From: a virus
Reading direction: 5' to 3' (one strand)
IMG/VR virus record: IMGVR_UViG_3300010371_000045
Location: 1-48,414 of that record
DNA length: 48,414 bases
A model generated the notes under the pieces. The model was not told where the DNA came from. It worked only from the letters and a program-made list of their open reading frames with translations, and made no database searches. How positions within the stretch are numbered: position 1 is the stretch's first letter; each line of letters begins with the position of its first letter. Below, piece by piece: positions 1 through 7,701 of this stretch. The position numbers were made by a program, and so were the translations under genes.

Positions 1-149
1 AGCGTCTCCTGCGCCAGCTCCGCGTGGACGATGCTGATAAACAGGTCATCGTCGAGATCGCCGAGCGCCATCTCCAGGTGCGCGATCACGCTGTTGAGCC
101 GCACCCGCAGCCGCGTCCGCGTCGGCCGCATCGTGGTGGTCGTCTCCAT
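1..149 (-). CDS. Partial hypothetical protein (cut by window edge)
   Basis: Leftward ORF whose ATG is at 149 and which is still open at base 1, so only 49 N-terminal residues are visible. It begins METTTTMRPTRTRLRVRL and continues with a helical, acidic stretch (ALGDLDDDLFIS). A GGAGGG ribosome site lies about 9 nt upstream of the ATG. It is the most distal visible gene of the leftward cluster. I do not recognise it; the composition suggests a small soluble protein. Confidence 0.6.
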   Translation of the reverse strand, partial: METTTTMRPTRTRLRVRLNSVIAHLEMALGDLDDDLFISIVHAELAQET

Positions 150-176
150 GTTCCGGGTCCCTCCCGCGCAAAACCC

Positions 177-380
177 TCAGCCGTGCCGGTACCAGGGCGG
201 CGCCGGAGTGTGGCTGGTCACCACCGTGCACGACCCGTCGGTTTCCCACCGCACGGCCTGATCGCCAAAATCGCCGTAGTAGAGGCCGCCGACAATCTGC
301 ATCCGGTGCAGGGTTTTGACCGCCGCCTCGATCTCGTCGCGGGTGAAGATGGCTTGTTCGGTGATCGTACGCATCGTCAT
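177..380 (-). CDS. Small hypothetical protein (67 aa)
   Basis: Encodes a 67-residue protein starting MTMRTITEQAIFTRDE and ending in a Pro/His-rich tail. The start at 380 overlaps the stop of the upstream gene in an ATGA quartet, which favours it over the second ATG at 374. Both have GGAG-like sites in range. The middle (GGLYYGDFGDQAVRWE) looks like a small beta domain. No family recognised; part of the leftward string of small phage genes. Confidence 0.65.
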   Translation of the reverse strand: MTMRTITEQAIFTRDEIEAAVKTLHRMQIVGGLYYGDFGDQAVRWETDGSCTVVTSHTPAPPWYRHG

Positions 381-550
381 TCTCCGTCTCCCGTCTGCGC
401 CGGCCGCCGCGGGCCAATCCCGTGCTCCGCCAGCAGCTTCCACATGCCGACCTCCAACCGTGCCCGCAGCCCCCGTTGTCGCGGGGTGTCGAGATACGCA
501 ACCGACAGATCGGCGGTGTCGTCGTCGTGAACCAAAACCTCGATCTTCAT
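377..550 (-). CDS. Small hypothetical protein (57 aa)
   Basis: A 57-residue leftward ORF beginning MKIEVLVHDDDTADLSVAYL and ending AQTGDGE. The N-terminus reads like a short beta strand with an acidic loop, followed by a helix (LRARLEVGMWKLLAEHG). Its stop overlaps the next start (ATGA at 380-377), the same translational-coupling arrangement seen across this cluster, which supports it as real despite its size. Function unknown. Confidence 0.55.
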   Translation of the reverse strand: MKIEVLVHDDDTADLSVAYLDTPRQRGLRARLEVGMWKLLAEHGIGPRRPAQTGDGE

Positions 551-611
551 TTTCTGGTACTCCCGTCTGGCTTTCCTTGCCGCTCACGCGCACGGCGGCG
601 ATTGTGGGGAA

Positions 612-633
612 CGTAGGGGTTTGCCTCCCTACG
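612..633 (-). terminator. Hairpin at the end of the zinc-ribbon gene
   Basis: A perfect 7-bp inverted repeat (CGTAGGG / CCCTACG, 8-nt loop) overlaps the stop codon at 629-631 of the leftward gene. No T-run follows, so it is either a weak terminator or an mRNA-stabilising hairpin. Confidence 0.4.
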
Positions 634-1321
634 CCGCCACTCGAAGAGCCGGGGCCGCCTTCGAGGCGCGGACCTCGGAGAGCTTGGGGTAAGCGAGCCC
701 GTAGTGCTGCGCACAGATTCTGCCGTACCCGACCGCGGTCGAGCGCTCGTCGGTGAGCGCGAGCCCGCAAAAGCAGCACACCCCGGTGAGGCGGCCATAC
801 TCGCTCGCCGCCTTGGCGGGGTCGGTCGCCAGCGCCTCAAGCGCGGCGGTGATCGCGGTCGCGGTTTCCTGGCTCTCGCGCCGGCTCGGCTCGAATACGC
901 CGCTCGTCAGCACCCGGCCAAACCAGGTGCGCTCGGCAAAAGTCCCGGGCGAGGCGACATTGATCGACCCCGGCGCGGCCGCGTGCGGGCCGGCGATCGA
1001 GAGCCGCATATCGCGCTCGCCGACGCGGACCAGGACGGCCGGGTATTTGAGGTGCTGGCGGGCCCGCTCGAGGAGCGCGACGACCCCGGCGAGCGAGGCG
1101 ATCGGGACCGGCTGCGGCGCCGCCGGCTTGGGCCGCCCGATCCGGGCGACGAGCTCGACGACCCAGAACCACTCCTTGTCCGACAGCTGGCGCCGCTCGG
1201 CATTGGCGAGCAGGTTGCGGGCAAAATGCTTGTCGCCCGACGGGAGCCGCGTCGCGAGCGCGTCGGCCAGGTCCTGGAGCCGGGGGTCGCGGCGCGGGAA
1301 GAGATCGGTCATCGCGCTCAC
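629..1321 (-). CDS. Zinc-ribbon phage protein (230 aa)
   Basis: A 230-residue protein whose C-terminus carries a CxxC...CxxH zinc-ribbon-like motif: C182, C185, C203 and H206 in the context VCCFCGLALTDERS and GYGRICAQHYG. This pattern resembles the short ribbon of the DUF6011 type found in many phage and plasmid proteins, in which a second CxxC/H follows a GYGxxC turn. The first 100 residues are mostly helical (LQDLADALATRLPSG). The GTG at 1321 overlaps the upstream stop (GTGA); an ATG at 1312 is an alternative start. A DNA- or RNA-binding role is plausible but not demonstrated. Confidence 0.7.
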   Translation of the reverse strand: MSAMTDLFPRRDPRLQDLADALATRLPSGDKHFARNLLANAERRQLSDKEWFWVVELVARIGRPKPAAPQPVPIASLAGVVALLERARQHLKYPAVLVRVGERDMRLSIAGPHAAAPGSINVASPGTFAERTWFGRVLTSGVFEPSRRESQETATAITAALEALATDPAKAASEYGRLTGVCCFCGLALTDERSTAVGYGRICAQHYGLAYPKLSEVRASKAAPALRVAA

Positions 1322-1503
1322 CCCTGGTACGAGCGATAGAGCGCGGCGGCGGCCAGTTCGCGGACCGTGCGGCCCTCGCAGCCGAGGATGATGTCGCTGT
1401 TGACGATGGCCAGAGCCTCGTCAAAATCCATCGTGTCGCGCGCCGGCAGATCGCTCGCGATCCGGTCGGCGATTTCGTCAAATTCGTCAAATTCGTCGTA
1501 CAT
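1318..1503 (-). CDS. Small acidic hypothetical protein (61 aa)
   Basis: Begins MYDEFDEFDEIADRIASDLP, a strongly acidic N-terminus containing a duplicated DEF unit, then a helical C-terminus (TVRELAAAALYRSY). GGAGG lies 5 nt upstream of the ATG. It is the first gene after the leader motif at 1521-1545, so it likely heads a transcript continuing into the zinc-ribbon gene. Small acidic early phage proteins can be DNA mimics, but nothing here proves that. Confidence 0.65.
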   Translation of the reverse strand: MYDEFDEFDEIADRIASDLPARDTMDFDEALAIVNSDIILGCEGRTVRELAAAALYRSYQG

Positions 1504-1520
1504 GGTGACCTCCTTGGGTT

Positions 1521-1545
1521 TGGAACCGGTAGTAAGGAGATCATA
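1521..1545 (-). promoter_or_regulatory. Leftward TATGAT + GGTTCCA leader element
   Basis: Read leftward, TATGAT (1545-1540) is followed 12 nt later by GGTTCCA (1527-1521), then AAGGAGG and the ATG at 1503. The same GGTTCCA heptamer occurs ahead of three other leftward start points (4378, 10114, 10889), each downstream of a TATAAT-like hexamer. I infer a phage promoter/leader; the variable spacing to the -10-like box is a weakness. Confidence 0.5.
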
Positions 1546-1554
1546 TCAGGTTTA

Positions 1555-1587
1555 CCCTCAGTTGCAATTAAAATAATCAAGTGAGGG
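1555..1587. terminator. AT-rich inverted repeat between leftward genes
   Basis: CCCTCA (1555-1560) and TGAGGG (1582-1587) flank a 21-nt AT-rich loop, between the stop at 1604 and the promoter at 1545. It may be a weak terminator or an operator; the stem is only 6 bp. Confidence 0.25.
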
Positions 1588-1603
1588 ATAATTATTCAAG
1601 CAC

Positions 1604-1981
1604 TTAGCAGGGGTCTTCAAACCGCAGCGCGGCGTCGAGCATCGCCAGAAAAGCATCGGTCTTGACAAGCGCATCGGGCTCGTCGATCTCGGGAAAACGC
1701 GTGGCGAGCGCGGCCGCCACCGCGGTGCGGCGCTGCTGTCGTTTGGTTTCCCGTGAAACACCGGAGCCGGCTCCCGGTTCGTCAAACCCGACCCAGTTGG
1801 GGGTCCGCTCGGCCCAGACTTCGATCCACGCGAGTTCGGCCCCGTCGAGATAGGCCGGGACCTGTTTGATCGTTCCGGGGATGACCTTTTCGGCATTGCC
1901 GTGCCCGGGCACCGGGCGCTCGTTGAAGACCACCGACACCGGACCGCGCAGCCCCTGTTGCAGGGCAAACCACCGGGTCAT
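1604..1981 (-). CDS. Hypothetical protein (125 aa)
   Basis: The start at MTRWFALQQGLRGPVSVVFN (1981) is chosen because it overlaps the stop of the upstream gene (ATGA). The protein has a beta-rich first half and a helical C-terminus (RRTAVAAALATRFPEIDEPD). No catalytic motif is evident. Coupled translation with the 63-aa gene upstream suggests a shared early or accessory role. Family not recognised. Confidence 0.65.
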   Translation of the reverse strand: MTRWFALQQGLRGPVSVVFNERPVPGHGNAEKVIPGTIKQVPAYLDGAELAWIEVWAERTPNWVGFDEPGAGSGVSRETKRQQRRTAVAAALATRFPEIDEPDALVKTDAFLAMLDAALRFEDPC

Positions 1982-2169
1982 CGCTTGGCTCGCTGGTCGC
2001 TGTGCGGCGCGTGCGCGCGTTCCTCGACTTCGAGGCTGCGGGTCAGGACGGCGATGATCCGCTCGAGGTCGGGCCGCCGGCAATCGAGCGGGTGCAGGAT
2101 CGCGAGTTCGGCCTGGGTCCGGGCGATCCGCTCGGGGATGGTCAGCACCGGTCGGTCGATATAGGGCAT
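1978..2169 (-). CDS. Small helical hypothetical protein (63 aa)
   Basis: Starts MPYIDRPVLTIPERIARTQA after a GAGGAG site 8 nt upstream. The rest (LERIIAVLTRSLEVEERA) is amphipathic helix. The longer upstream reading frame is Pro/Arg-rich and belongs to another gene's opposite phase, so it is not used. Coupled to the 125-aa gene by ATGA overlap. Function unknown. Confidence 0.6.
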   Translation of the reverse strand: MPYIDRPVLTIPERIARTQAELAILHPLDCRRPDLERIIAVLTRSLEVEERAHAPHSDQRAKR

Positions 2170-2173
2170 GAGA

Positions 2174-2419
2174 TCAGCTCCTCTGTGAGCGGGCGCGGGG
2201 GCGCCTCTGGGGTTTTGCCGGGGATTTGGGTTTGGCTCGGTTAGCGGTCGCGGGCGCCGCTCCGAGCGGTTTTGCCGAGGGTTTTGCCGAGGGTGTTGGC
2301 GTCGGTTTGGCGACAGCCGGGGAGAGCCCTTGAGCGGCGAGCGCCGCGCCGGCGGCGGGGCCGGCGCAGACATGGCCAAACTCGCTGATCCCGCAGGTCC
2401 GGCAGAGGGGCGCCTTCAT
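2174..2419 (-). CDS. Small protein with CxxC finger and basic Pro/Ala tail (81 aa)
   Basis: The N-terminus MKAPLCRTCGISEFGHVC has a CxxC followed by a further Cys after H15, a mini zinc-finger-like arrangement. The remaining residues are a low-complexity Ala/Pro/Lys/Arg tail with repeated PSAKP and AKP units. The tail is probably disordered and could bind nucleic acid. Start at 2419 overlaps the stop of the preceding leftward gene. Confidence 0.55.
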   Translation of the reverse strand: MKAPLCRTCGISEFGHVCAGPAAGAALAAQGLSPAVAKPTPTPSAKPSAKPLGAAPATANRAKPKSPAKPQRRPRARSQRS

Positions 2420-2907
2420 CGCGGCTCGGCCTCGGCCCGACGGATTTCGGCCTGGCGGATTTCGGCGATGGCCGAGGCGTCCCAGATACACCCCGACGCG
2501 CAGTCCCAGGCATAATACCACCGCGCGTTCCCGTCGAGGCGACGGGACCATTGATACGGCGCGATCACGATCCCGCTGTAAGTCTCGGCGACGCGTCGCC
2601 AGTCGACGCCAAAGCCCGAGCGCTCGCCCGGATAAAGCGGGGCGGTAAATTCAGCGTGAAACCGGTCGATTTCGGCAGGGCAGGACAGCCGCAGGATCGC
2701 CGCGTCGGGGCGGACGACGATCTCGGCGACGGCGCGAAGGTGATCGAGCCCCCACGCTTCGGCTTCGCACCATGATTTCCAGTCGTCGGGCCCTTCGACC
2801 GAAACCCATAGGCCGTGCGGTTTGATCTCGACCGCGCACTCGGCGGTGCGGGTATAGATTTGTTTGCCGACGATGCTCTGCGCCGAATAGTGTAACAATC
2901 GCGCCAC
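2416..2907 (-). CDS. Hypothetical protein (163 aa)
   Basis: GTG start at 2907 with GGGAG about 8 nt upstream, giving (M)ARLLHYSAQSIVGKQIYT. The protein is rich in Trp and Cys (WKSWCEAEAWG, WYYAWDCASGCIWD), suggesting a compact globular fold. No nucleotide-binding or catalytic motif is visible. It is the second gene of a run that starts near 3279 and ends by ATGA coupling to the CxxC protein. Function unknown. Confidence 0.65.
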   Translation of the reverse strand: MARLLHYSAQSIVGKQIYTRTAECAVEIKPHGLWVSVEGPDDWKSWCEAEAWGLDHLRAVAEIVVRPDAAILRLSCPAEIDRFHAEFTAPLYPGERSGFGVDWRRVAETYSGIVIAPYQWSRRLDGNARWYYAWDCASGCIWDASAIAEIRQAEIRRAEAEPR

Positions 2908-2925
2908 CGGGTTTCTCCCGCGCTT

Positions 2926-3279
2926 TTAGAGCTTGGCGCTCGCGGTGAGCCGCTCGAAAAATTCGTGGTCGATCCGACGGTAGATTTTGGCCCGCGCCTC
3001 GTCGAGCCGGTCGTGCATCGGCTGGTCGCACTCGATCTCGGTTTCGCGGTCGTGGAGGGCGACGCTGTAGAGCCCGTCGTCGGTGCTGACCACGATCGCG
3101 CATCCGACCCCGGCGATCTTTACCTGGTGGGGTTCGTCGTCATTGCGGTGGAACCGCGGCCGGCCGACGTATCGGGCGAGTTTGGCGAGCCATTTCTCGC
3201 CGGTCTCCTGATCCGGCATCATGATGTTGTGAAGCACGTTTTGCAGCTGCACCTGCAGCACATAGCGGCCCTCGGCCAT
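2926..3279 (-). CDS. Hypothetical protein (117 aa)
   Basis: Starts MAEGRYVLQVQLQNVLHNIM after an AAGGGGAAG site. The middle (VGCAIVVSTDDGLYSVALHD) is beta-rich and the C-terminus is helical (ARAKIYRRIDHEFFERL). It follows an 88-bp gap (3280-3367) that contains a short AT-rich patch but no copy of the GGTTCCA leader. Function unknown. Confidence 0.65.
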   Translation of the reverse strand: MAEGRYVLQVQLQNVLHNIMMPDQETGEKWLAKLARYVGRPRFHRNDDEPHQVKIAGVGCAIVVSTDDGLYSVALHDRETEIECDQPMHDRLDEARAKIYRRIDHEFFERLTASAKL

Positions 3280-3367
3280 GGTCTTCCCCTTTCGGTGCTG
3301 AGCGATGATGACGGCAACGCGTTAACAAGGATTATCCGGTCGGCGCCGGCTCCGGTCAAATCTCGGC

Positions 3368-3676
3368 TTACGCCTTGGTCTGTTCGGTGGCGACGCGCTG
3401 CATGGCGGCGAGGATCTCCGGCCACCCGCCATCGGCGCGAAACTCGTGCCCCGGTATTTCTTGCCCGTCGACGATCCTCTTGCCGGTCTTGGCGTCGCGG
3501 GCGACCGCGTGCCAGACCTGGATTTCCTCGTAAAAGCTGGTGCTGCTCCGCCTGACCCGGGCGTGCTCGGGATAGTGCCAGCGGACCGCCGCATCCTGGG
3601 TCCGCTCGACCAGGACGGTGACCCGGCGCGCCGACAGAAATTCGACCTCGGTCCAAAACGGGGTGTAAATCGCCAT
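3368..3676 (-). CDS. Hypothetical protein (102 aa)
   Basis: Starts MAIYTPFWTEVEFLSARRVT with AAGAGGA upstream. Many aromatic residues (FYEEIQVWHAVARD) and a short alternating strand pattern suggest a small beta-barrel or alpha/beta fold. It is the last gene before the 88-bp gap. No family recognised. Confidence 0.6.
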   Translation of the reverse strand: MAIYTPFWTEVEFLSARRVTVLVERTQDAAVRWHYPEHARVRRSSTSFYEEIQVWHAVARDAKTGKRIVDGQEIPGHEFRADGGWPEILAAMQRVATEQTKA

Positions 3677-3680
3677 CGCC

Positions 3681-3899
3681 CTATCCTCTTGGCTCAGGCT
3701 CGGCGACGAGCGCCGCGAGCCTGTCGAGCTCGCCCTTGCCGATCCACTCGCCGCCGATCTCGATCACCGCATGAGGGCTGAGACCCTCGCCGAGGTATTC
3801 GAGCGCGCGGCGCAGCACGAGGCGCTGGCGCGCGCTCAGCACGACTCGGGTCGGCGGGCCGTCATCGTCGGGGCCGAGCGGGGGCGGAAGGTCTGGCAT
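3681..3899 (-). CDS. Small hypothetical protein (72 aa)
   Basis: Start MPDLPPPLGPDDDGPPTRVV at 3899, preceded by GGAGAGAG. A Pro/Asp-rich N-terminus precedes a helical C-terminus (LSARQRLVLRRALEYLGEGL). Only 4 nt separate it from the next gene, so it is almost certainly cotranscribed. Function unknown. Confidence 0.55.
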   Translation of the reverse strand: MPDLPPPLGPDDDGPPTRVVLSARQRLVLRRALEYLGEGLSPHAVIEIGGEWIGKGELDRLAALVAEPEPRG

Positions 3900-3915
3900 C
3901 GGTGCTCTCTCCGGG

Positions 3916-4146
3916 TTACACCAATTCGACTTCGCGCAAGGCCGGCGCCATCGGGGGAATCGGGCGCGACCCTGCGACATACGCCGCCGCGCGGTCGAGG
4001 TCCCAGCCCCGCGCGCCGGCGAGCCAGACGAGATAGGCGCTCGCCTGATCCTTGATCTGCCCGTCGGTCATCGGCGGGGCGGCCAGGCTCGGCGGGCGGT
4101 AGCCGTAGTACCGCCGCCAGTTTCGCGGTTTGGGAACCCAGGTCAT
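3916..4146 (-). CDS. Small hypothetical protein (76 aa)
   Basis: Start MTWVPKPRNWRRYYGYRPPS at 4146, overlapping the upstream stop (ATGA). The N-terminus is basic and aromatic and the C-terminus helical (AYLVWLAGARGWDLDRAAAY). The longer frame upstream is the shadow of the neighbouring gene. Function unknown. Confidence 0.55.
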   Translation of the reverse strand: MTWVPKPRNWRRYYGYRPPSLAAPPMTDGQIKDQASAYLVWLAGARGWDLDRAAAYVAGSRPIPPMAPALREVELV

Positions 4147-4364
4147 CCGGCGATCGGCTCGATATCGAAATGGGCGAGCTCGGCCGGGGTCAGTGCGCGG
4201 TCGGTCTCGACCACCCCGTAGCGATGGCGCGACACTGGAAGCAGCGGGAAGTGGCCACGATAGATCGAGCCATCCCAAGGCAGCTCGACGTAACGATAGG
4301 TGACGCCCATCGGCAGCCCGCCAGCGGCGACAGGGCGGAGGGTCGTGCGGTAGCGGTGGGGCAT
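4143..4364 (-). CDS. Small hypothetical protein (73 aa)
   Basis: Start MPHRYRTTLRPVAAGGLPMG at 4364 with GGGAGA upstream, and the leader element at 4378-4397 directly ahead. The body (GVTYRYVELPWDGSIYRGHF) is beta-rich. It is the first gene of a transcript that runs leftward through the next small genes. Function unknown. Confidence 0.55.
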   Translation of the reverse strand: MPHRYRTTLRPVAAGGLPMGVTYRYVELPWDGSIYRGHFPLLPVSRHRYGVVETDRALTPAELAHFDIEPIAG

Positions 4365-4377
4365 CGGGTGTCTCCCT

Positions 4378-4397
4378 TGGAACCGGGTTTGATTATG
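4378..4397 (-). promoter_or_regulatory. Leftward CATAAT + GGTTCCA leader element
   Basis: Leftward CATAAT (4397-4392), 7 nt, then GGTTCCA (4384-4378), followed by GGGAG and the ATG at 4364. It lies in the AT-rich gap between the DUF7694-like gene and the 73-aa gene. Second member of the shared motif set. Confidence 0.55.
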
Positions 4398-4428
4398 ATA
4401 ACACATTACCCGAAATAAGCACTTGGTT

Positions 4429-4974
4429 TTATTTCTCTATGGCTTCCGCCACGACCGGATCGAGCGGCCGCTGCACCGCGCCGGCGCCGGATTTGCCATC
4501 GACGTGGCGGCCGTCGTGAAACCCAAACGGAAAGCGGAAGGTCGGATCCTCGACGACAAAGACGTGGTACTGATTGGCCGTGTCGACGAGCCGGCTCTCG
4601 GCCGGGTAGAGTTCGACCCCCTCGCACTCGGCGCCGACCAGTTGGTTTTTGATCCGCTGTTTGTCGCGCCAATCGGTCACCGGCTGGCGGTCGAGGCGGC
4701 GGATCGACAGGTGCGTGACGAGCGGGAGCCCGCGCGCGCCGGTGTCGATCCTGCGCACCACATGGACCTGGTAGAGGTGGTTGCGCCACACCTCCATCCG
4801 CCGGATATCGCGGTAGAACTCGCGGATTTCGGCCGCGCTCTTGTCCGGGGCCACCCGCTGGAGGTCGGGGATTCGCGCCTCGATCTCGCTGTCGCTGATC
4901 GGGACAGCGGTGGCGGGTTCGAGCGGGACCCACCCGGTTTTGCGCAATTCGGCGCGGCGCTGGTGGCGGTTCAT
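4429..4974 (-). CDS. DUF7694-like phage protein (181 aa)
   Basis: Begins MNRHQRRAELRKTGWVPLEP, the basic N-terminus usual for this phage family. The core shows the pattern I associate with DUF7694: NHLYQV near residue 63, HLSIRRLDR, DWRDKQRIKNQL, then GVELYPAESRLVDTANQYHV and RFPFGF. This family is common in tailed-phage early regions and has no assigned biochemical role. The strongly conserved ELYPAESRLVD segment suggests a functional site. The start overlaps the stop of the larger upstream gene, so the two are coupled. The family call rests on motif memory, not a search. Confidence 0.75.
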   Translation of the reverse strand: MNRHQRRAELRKTGWVPLEPATAVPISDSEIEARIPDLQRVAPDKSAAEIREFYRDIRRMEVWRNHLYQVHVVRRIDTGARGLPLVTHLSIRRLDRQPVTDWRDKQRIKNQLVGAECEGVELYPAESRLVDTANQYHVFVVEDPTFRFPFGFHDGRHVDGKSGAGAVQRPLDPVVAEAIEK

Positions 4975-6053
4975 CGGGTTGCCTCCTTCGCGGCGAGCGC
5001 GATCGCCTCGGTGAGGGTGAGAGTTTCGCCAAGCGGCCGGTCGTCGTCCGGGTTGGGCCCGTGCGACGTCCGCCGCCCGACGATCCAGTGCGGGTCGCGC
5101 TCGTCGCCGGGGACCGGGGTGTCGCCATCGTGAAAGGTGATCAGCACCCGGTCGCGGGCCCAGCCGACCAGGTTGCCGCCGAGCTGTTGTTCGGCAAAGC
5201 CGGAGGCGGTCAGGATAGCGACGGGGTCGCCGAAAGAGGTTTCCGGGAAGGGGCGCGGGTCGAGCTCGTCCTCGTCGCCGAAAACCTCGAACCCGCTGGG
5301 GAGATCGGGCCCGTCCGGGTCAAAGCAGATGATATGACAATCATGGGCGAGCGCGTGGGCAAAGATTTTCCGCACGGGTTCGGGGATCGGGTTTTCGGCG
5401 AGCCACTCGGGGTCGAGATGGTGCTCGTCTACATAAACCCAGCGGTGGTACGCGTCCTCGCCGATCGCGGTGACCGGGCACTCGCTGTTCCACAAGGCCG
5501 CGCGGAAAGCGGGCGGCAGATAGGCGGTCGAGCAATCGAGATAGCGGCCGATCGAGCCGTGGTCGCCGGTTTGCGCGGGCGGCCGGGGCCGGGGATCGGT
5601 GTTGAGCGCCTCGCACAAGGCGTCGATCTCGGTGTTGCTGAGCGGGGTCAGGGTGTCGCCGTCGGTCGCGATCTCGGCGATCTCGTCGCCGGCGAACTCG
5701 CCCGAGCGCTGCCAGTAGCGCAGCGCCGCCAAGACGGTGCCGAGGTGGCGCCGGTCGAGGAGCGGCGCCTCGGGCGCCTCGCGGTGCGCGCGCGGGATCG
5801 GCAGCGCCGGCAGCGCCGCGTCGTAGAGATACCAGGCCGGCGCCGCGGTCTTGTCCGCCCATTCGGCCGGAACCTCGACCGCCCGGGTCAGGGTATGGGC
5901 GCGGGCGTTCTCGGGGTCGGGCTGCGCTCCTTTCCAGCCGTGCTTGGTTTCGTCCATCGCCGCGGCGCAGGCCGCCGCGAAGGTTGCGGCCTCGATCGCG
6001 AGGTGGTGGTAGATCGGCAGCAGGTACTGGCGTTCGATCATGTATTTGGGCAT
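4971..6053 (-). CDS. DUF5983-like protein (360 aa)
   Basis: Multidomain protein. The N-terminus (MPKYMIERQYLLPIYHHLAI) resembles short phage domains that start MPKY, also seen in the next upstream gene. The middle region has DCSTAYLP, WVYVDEHHL, AHALAHDCHIICFDPDGP and FEVFGDEDEL, the pattern I associate with DUF5983, a plasmid/phage family of unknown function. A C-terminal segment (DPHWIVGRRTSHGPN) may be a further small domain. The product is highly acidic. Cotranscribed with the DUF7694-like gene. Domain assignment is from pattern recognition only. Confidence 0.7.
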   Translation of the reverse strand: MPKYMIERQYLLPIYHHLAIEAATFAAACAAAMDETKHGWKGAQPDPENARAHTLTRAVEVPAEWADKTAAPAWYLYDAALPALPIPRAHREAPEAPLLDRRHLGTVLAALRYWQRSGEFAGDEIAEIATDGDTLTPLSNTEIDALCEALNTDPRPRPPAQTGDHGSIGRYLDCSTAYLPPAFRAALWNSECPVTAIGEDAYHRWVYVDEHHLDPEWLAENPIPEPVRKIFAHALAHDCHIICFDPDGPDLPSGFEVFGDEDELDPRPFPETSFGDPVAILTASGFAEQQLGGNLVGWARDRVLITFHDGDTPVPGDERDPHWIVGRRTSHGPNPDDDRPLGETLTLTEAIALAAKEATR

Positions 6054-6055
6054 GG

Positions 6056-6505
6056 TCAGTGCTCCCGTTGTTCGGCATAGCCGAGGATGGCCCGGGCCCG
6101 GCGGACCGCCGCATAAAGCGCGTCGACCTCGTCGTCGTTCCCATCCGCGATGTATTCCTCGCCGGCAACCGTATCGCCGTCGATGGTCATCCCGGCGAGG
6201 GTATAGACGAGGTCGAGGCAGGCGCCGTGCGCGTCGCGGGCGCCGGCGTGGCCGGGGATGATCCGCTGGTCCGGCAGGATGTCAAAAGCCTCGCCGGCGC
6301 CGTTGACGATGTCATCATCGGCGCCGATCTCGTCGACGAGCGCGTCGAGCGGCATCCCCTCGGCGTCCTCGACCTCGGCCGGCTGGCGAGTTTCGGCGCT
6401 GTCCCGGCCGAGCGCGCGGCGCACCGCCGCGACCGGGTCCGGAGCCACGATGCCGATGTATTTCTCGCGATAGGGGGTATAGAGGTGGACGTTGTATTTG
6501 GGCAT
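6056..6505 (-). CDS. Acidic hypothetical protein with MPKY N-terminus (149 aa)
   Basis: Start chosen at MPKYNVHLYTPYREKYIGIV (6505), the first plausible ATG after the VWA gene; the longer open frame upstream is the antiphase of that gene. The first 35 residues look like a small alpha/beta domain that recurs in related form at the start of the 360-aa neighbour. The rest is Asp/Glu-rich (DALVDEIGADDDIVNGAGEA). Only 2 nt separate its stop from the neighbour's start. Function unknown. Confidence 0.65.
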   Translation of the reverse strand: MPKYNVHLYTPYREKYIGIVAPDPVAAVRRALGRDSAETRQPAEVEDAEGMPLDALVDEIGADDDIVNGAGEAFDILPDQRIIPGHAGARDAHGACLDLVYTLAGMTIDGDTVAGEEYIADGNDDEVDALYAAVRRARAILGYAEQREH

Positions 6506-6528
6506 GGGTTCTCCTCTCGCCGGCGGCC

Positions 6529-7701
6529 TTAGCGGTTGAGGGTGAGTTTGACCACCTCGCCAAACGGCGCGGCGGTTTTGAGGGTCGAGCACCACAGCAC
6601 CGGATAAGCCGGCTCCGTCCCAAACCGCGAGCAAACGAGATCGGTAAAAAAGACCACACACTCGGGGTCGAGCCCGGCCTGGTCGAGCCACGGCCAGACC
6701 CCCGCGAAGACGGTCCCGCCGCCGCCCTTGGCAGCCATTGTGATCGGTCCGTCCTCCGCCTCGAAGGTCTCGTGCCCCTGGAGCCGGGTATCCCAGTAGA
6801 CGACATGCGTCCGCTCGGGTCGCATATCCTCGACGATGCCGTTGAATTCGGCGGCGAAGGCGTCGAGCATCGGGCCCCAGGTCGAGCCCGACGAGTCGAC
6901 GACGACGACGATTTCGCCGAGCCGCTTGCTCTCCCGTGAGGGGAGGTAAAGCCCTTGGTGGATAAAGCGCCGGTTTGGCCGCGCCCAGGAATATTCGGTC
7001 GTCGCCCGCTGCGTGACAAACTCGCGCAAGACCTCCTCCCAGCTGATTTTGGGCCGGGTGATCTGCCGGGTCAGCCAGTCGCCGGCGCCGGGGAGCTGGC
7101 CGGCGCCCTTGGCCGCCGCCGCCGCCTGCATCGTCGCGATCTCCCACTCGCGCGCCTGCTCGCTCAACTCCGCCTCGGTGGCCGGGACCCCATCGCCCGG
7201 GCCGTCGGTGAAGGAGCCGCAGCCGCCGATATCGCCGGGTTCGCCGGCGGCTCCCGCGCCCGCGGCCCCGCCCGCCCGGTCCTGCCCGGCGGCAGCGCTG
7301 TCTCCGCCCGGATCCTCGCAGGCGAGCCGGGTGTAAATCTCCTCGGCGCTGAGCCCGGCAAAATCCGGCCGATTGAGCGCGCCGGGCGGCAGCGTGAACC
7401 CGGCCTCGACGAGGAGCGGGTTGACCGCATAATCGCAGGCCTTGTTCCACCGCTTGAGGGCGCGCCCGCCGCGCCGCGCGTGGTGCGCCGCGGCGCAGTG
7501 CATGACCTCGTGCGCGGTCACCCCGACGAGCTGGTCAAACGGCAACGCCTCGACCCATTCGGGGTTGTAGGAGAGCGTCTTGCCATCGACCGCCATCGTC
7601 GCGACCGCCGGGTCCGCGGCGACCGCGAGACGCAGCGACAGCGCCCCAAAAAACGGCTGGCCCAAAATCAGGGAATTCCTGGCTTCGGTGATCCGGCTCA
7701 T
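6529..7701 (-). CDS. DUF2201-like metallopeptidase/VWA protein (390 aa)
   Basis: Two recognisable parts. Residues 1-130 hold a zinc-protease-like helix with HEVMH at 64-68 and H73 (HEVMHCAAAHHARR), as in the putative metallopeptidase half of DUF2201. The C-terminus is a von Willebrand A domain with MIDAS motif DSSGS at 269-273, preceded by IVVVV. A Gly/Ala/Asp-rich linker joins them (about 130-175). Start at MSRITEARNS because its ATG overlaps the upstream stop. VWA proteins of this type normally work with MoxR/CobS-type AAA+ ATPases, and one is encoded two genes upstream. I infer an ATPase-driven complex acting on a protein or nucleoprotein target; the target is unknown. Confidence 0.85.
   Translation of the reverse strand: MSRITEARNSLILGQPFFGALSLRLAVAADPAVATMAVDGKTLSYNPEWVEALPFDQLVGVTAHEVMHCAAAHHARRGGRALKRWNKACDYAVNPLLVEAGFTLPPGALNRPDFAGLSAEEIYTRLACEDPGGDSAAAGQDRAGGAAGAGAAGEPGDIGGCGSFTDGPGDGVPATEAELSEQAREWEIATMQAAAAAKGAGQLPGAGDWLTRQITRPKISWEEVLREFVTQRATTEYSWARPNRRFIHQGLYLPSRESKRLGEIVVVVDSSGSTWGPMLDAFAAEFNGIVEDMRPERTHVVYWDTRLQGHETFEAEDGPITMAAKGGGGTVFAGVWPWLDQAGLDPECVVFFTDLVCSRFGTEPAYPVLWCSTLKTAAPFGEVVKLTLNR

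Noticed and set aside
3150-3160. GGTTCCA reverse match inside the 117-aa gene
   Set aside because: It lies within coding sequence without a -10 box or a following start, so a chance match is likely.
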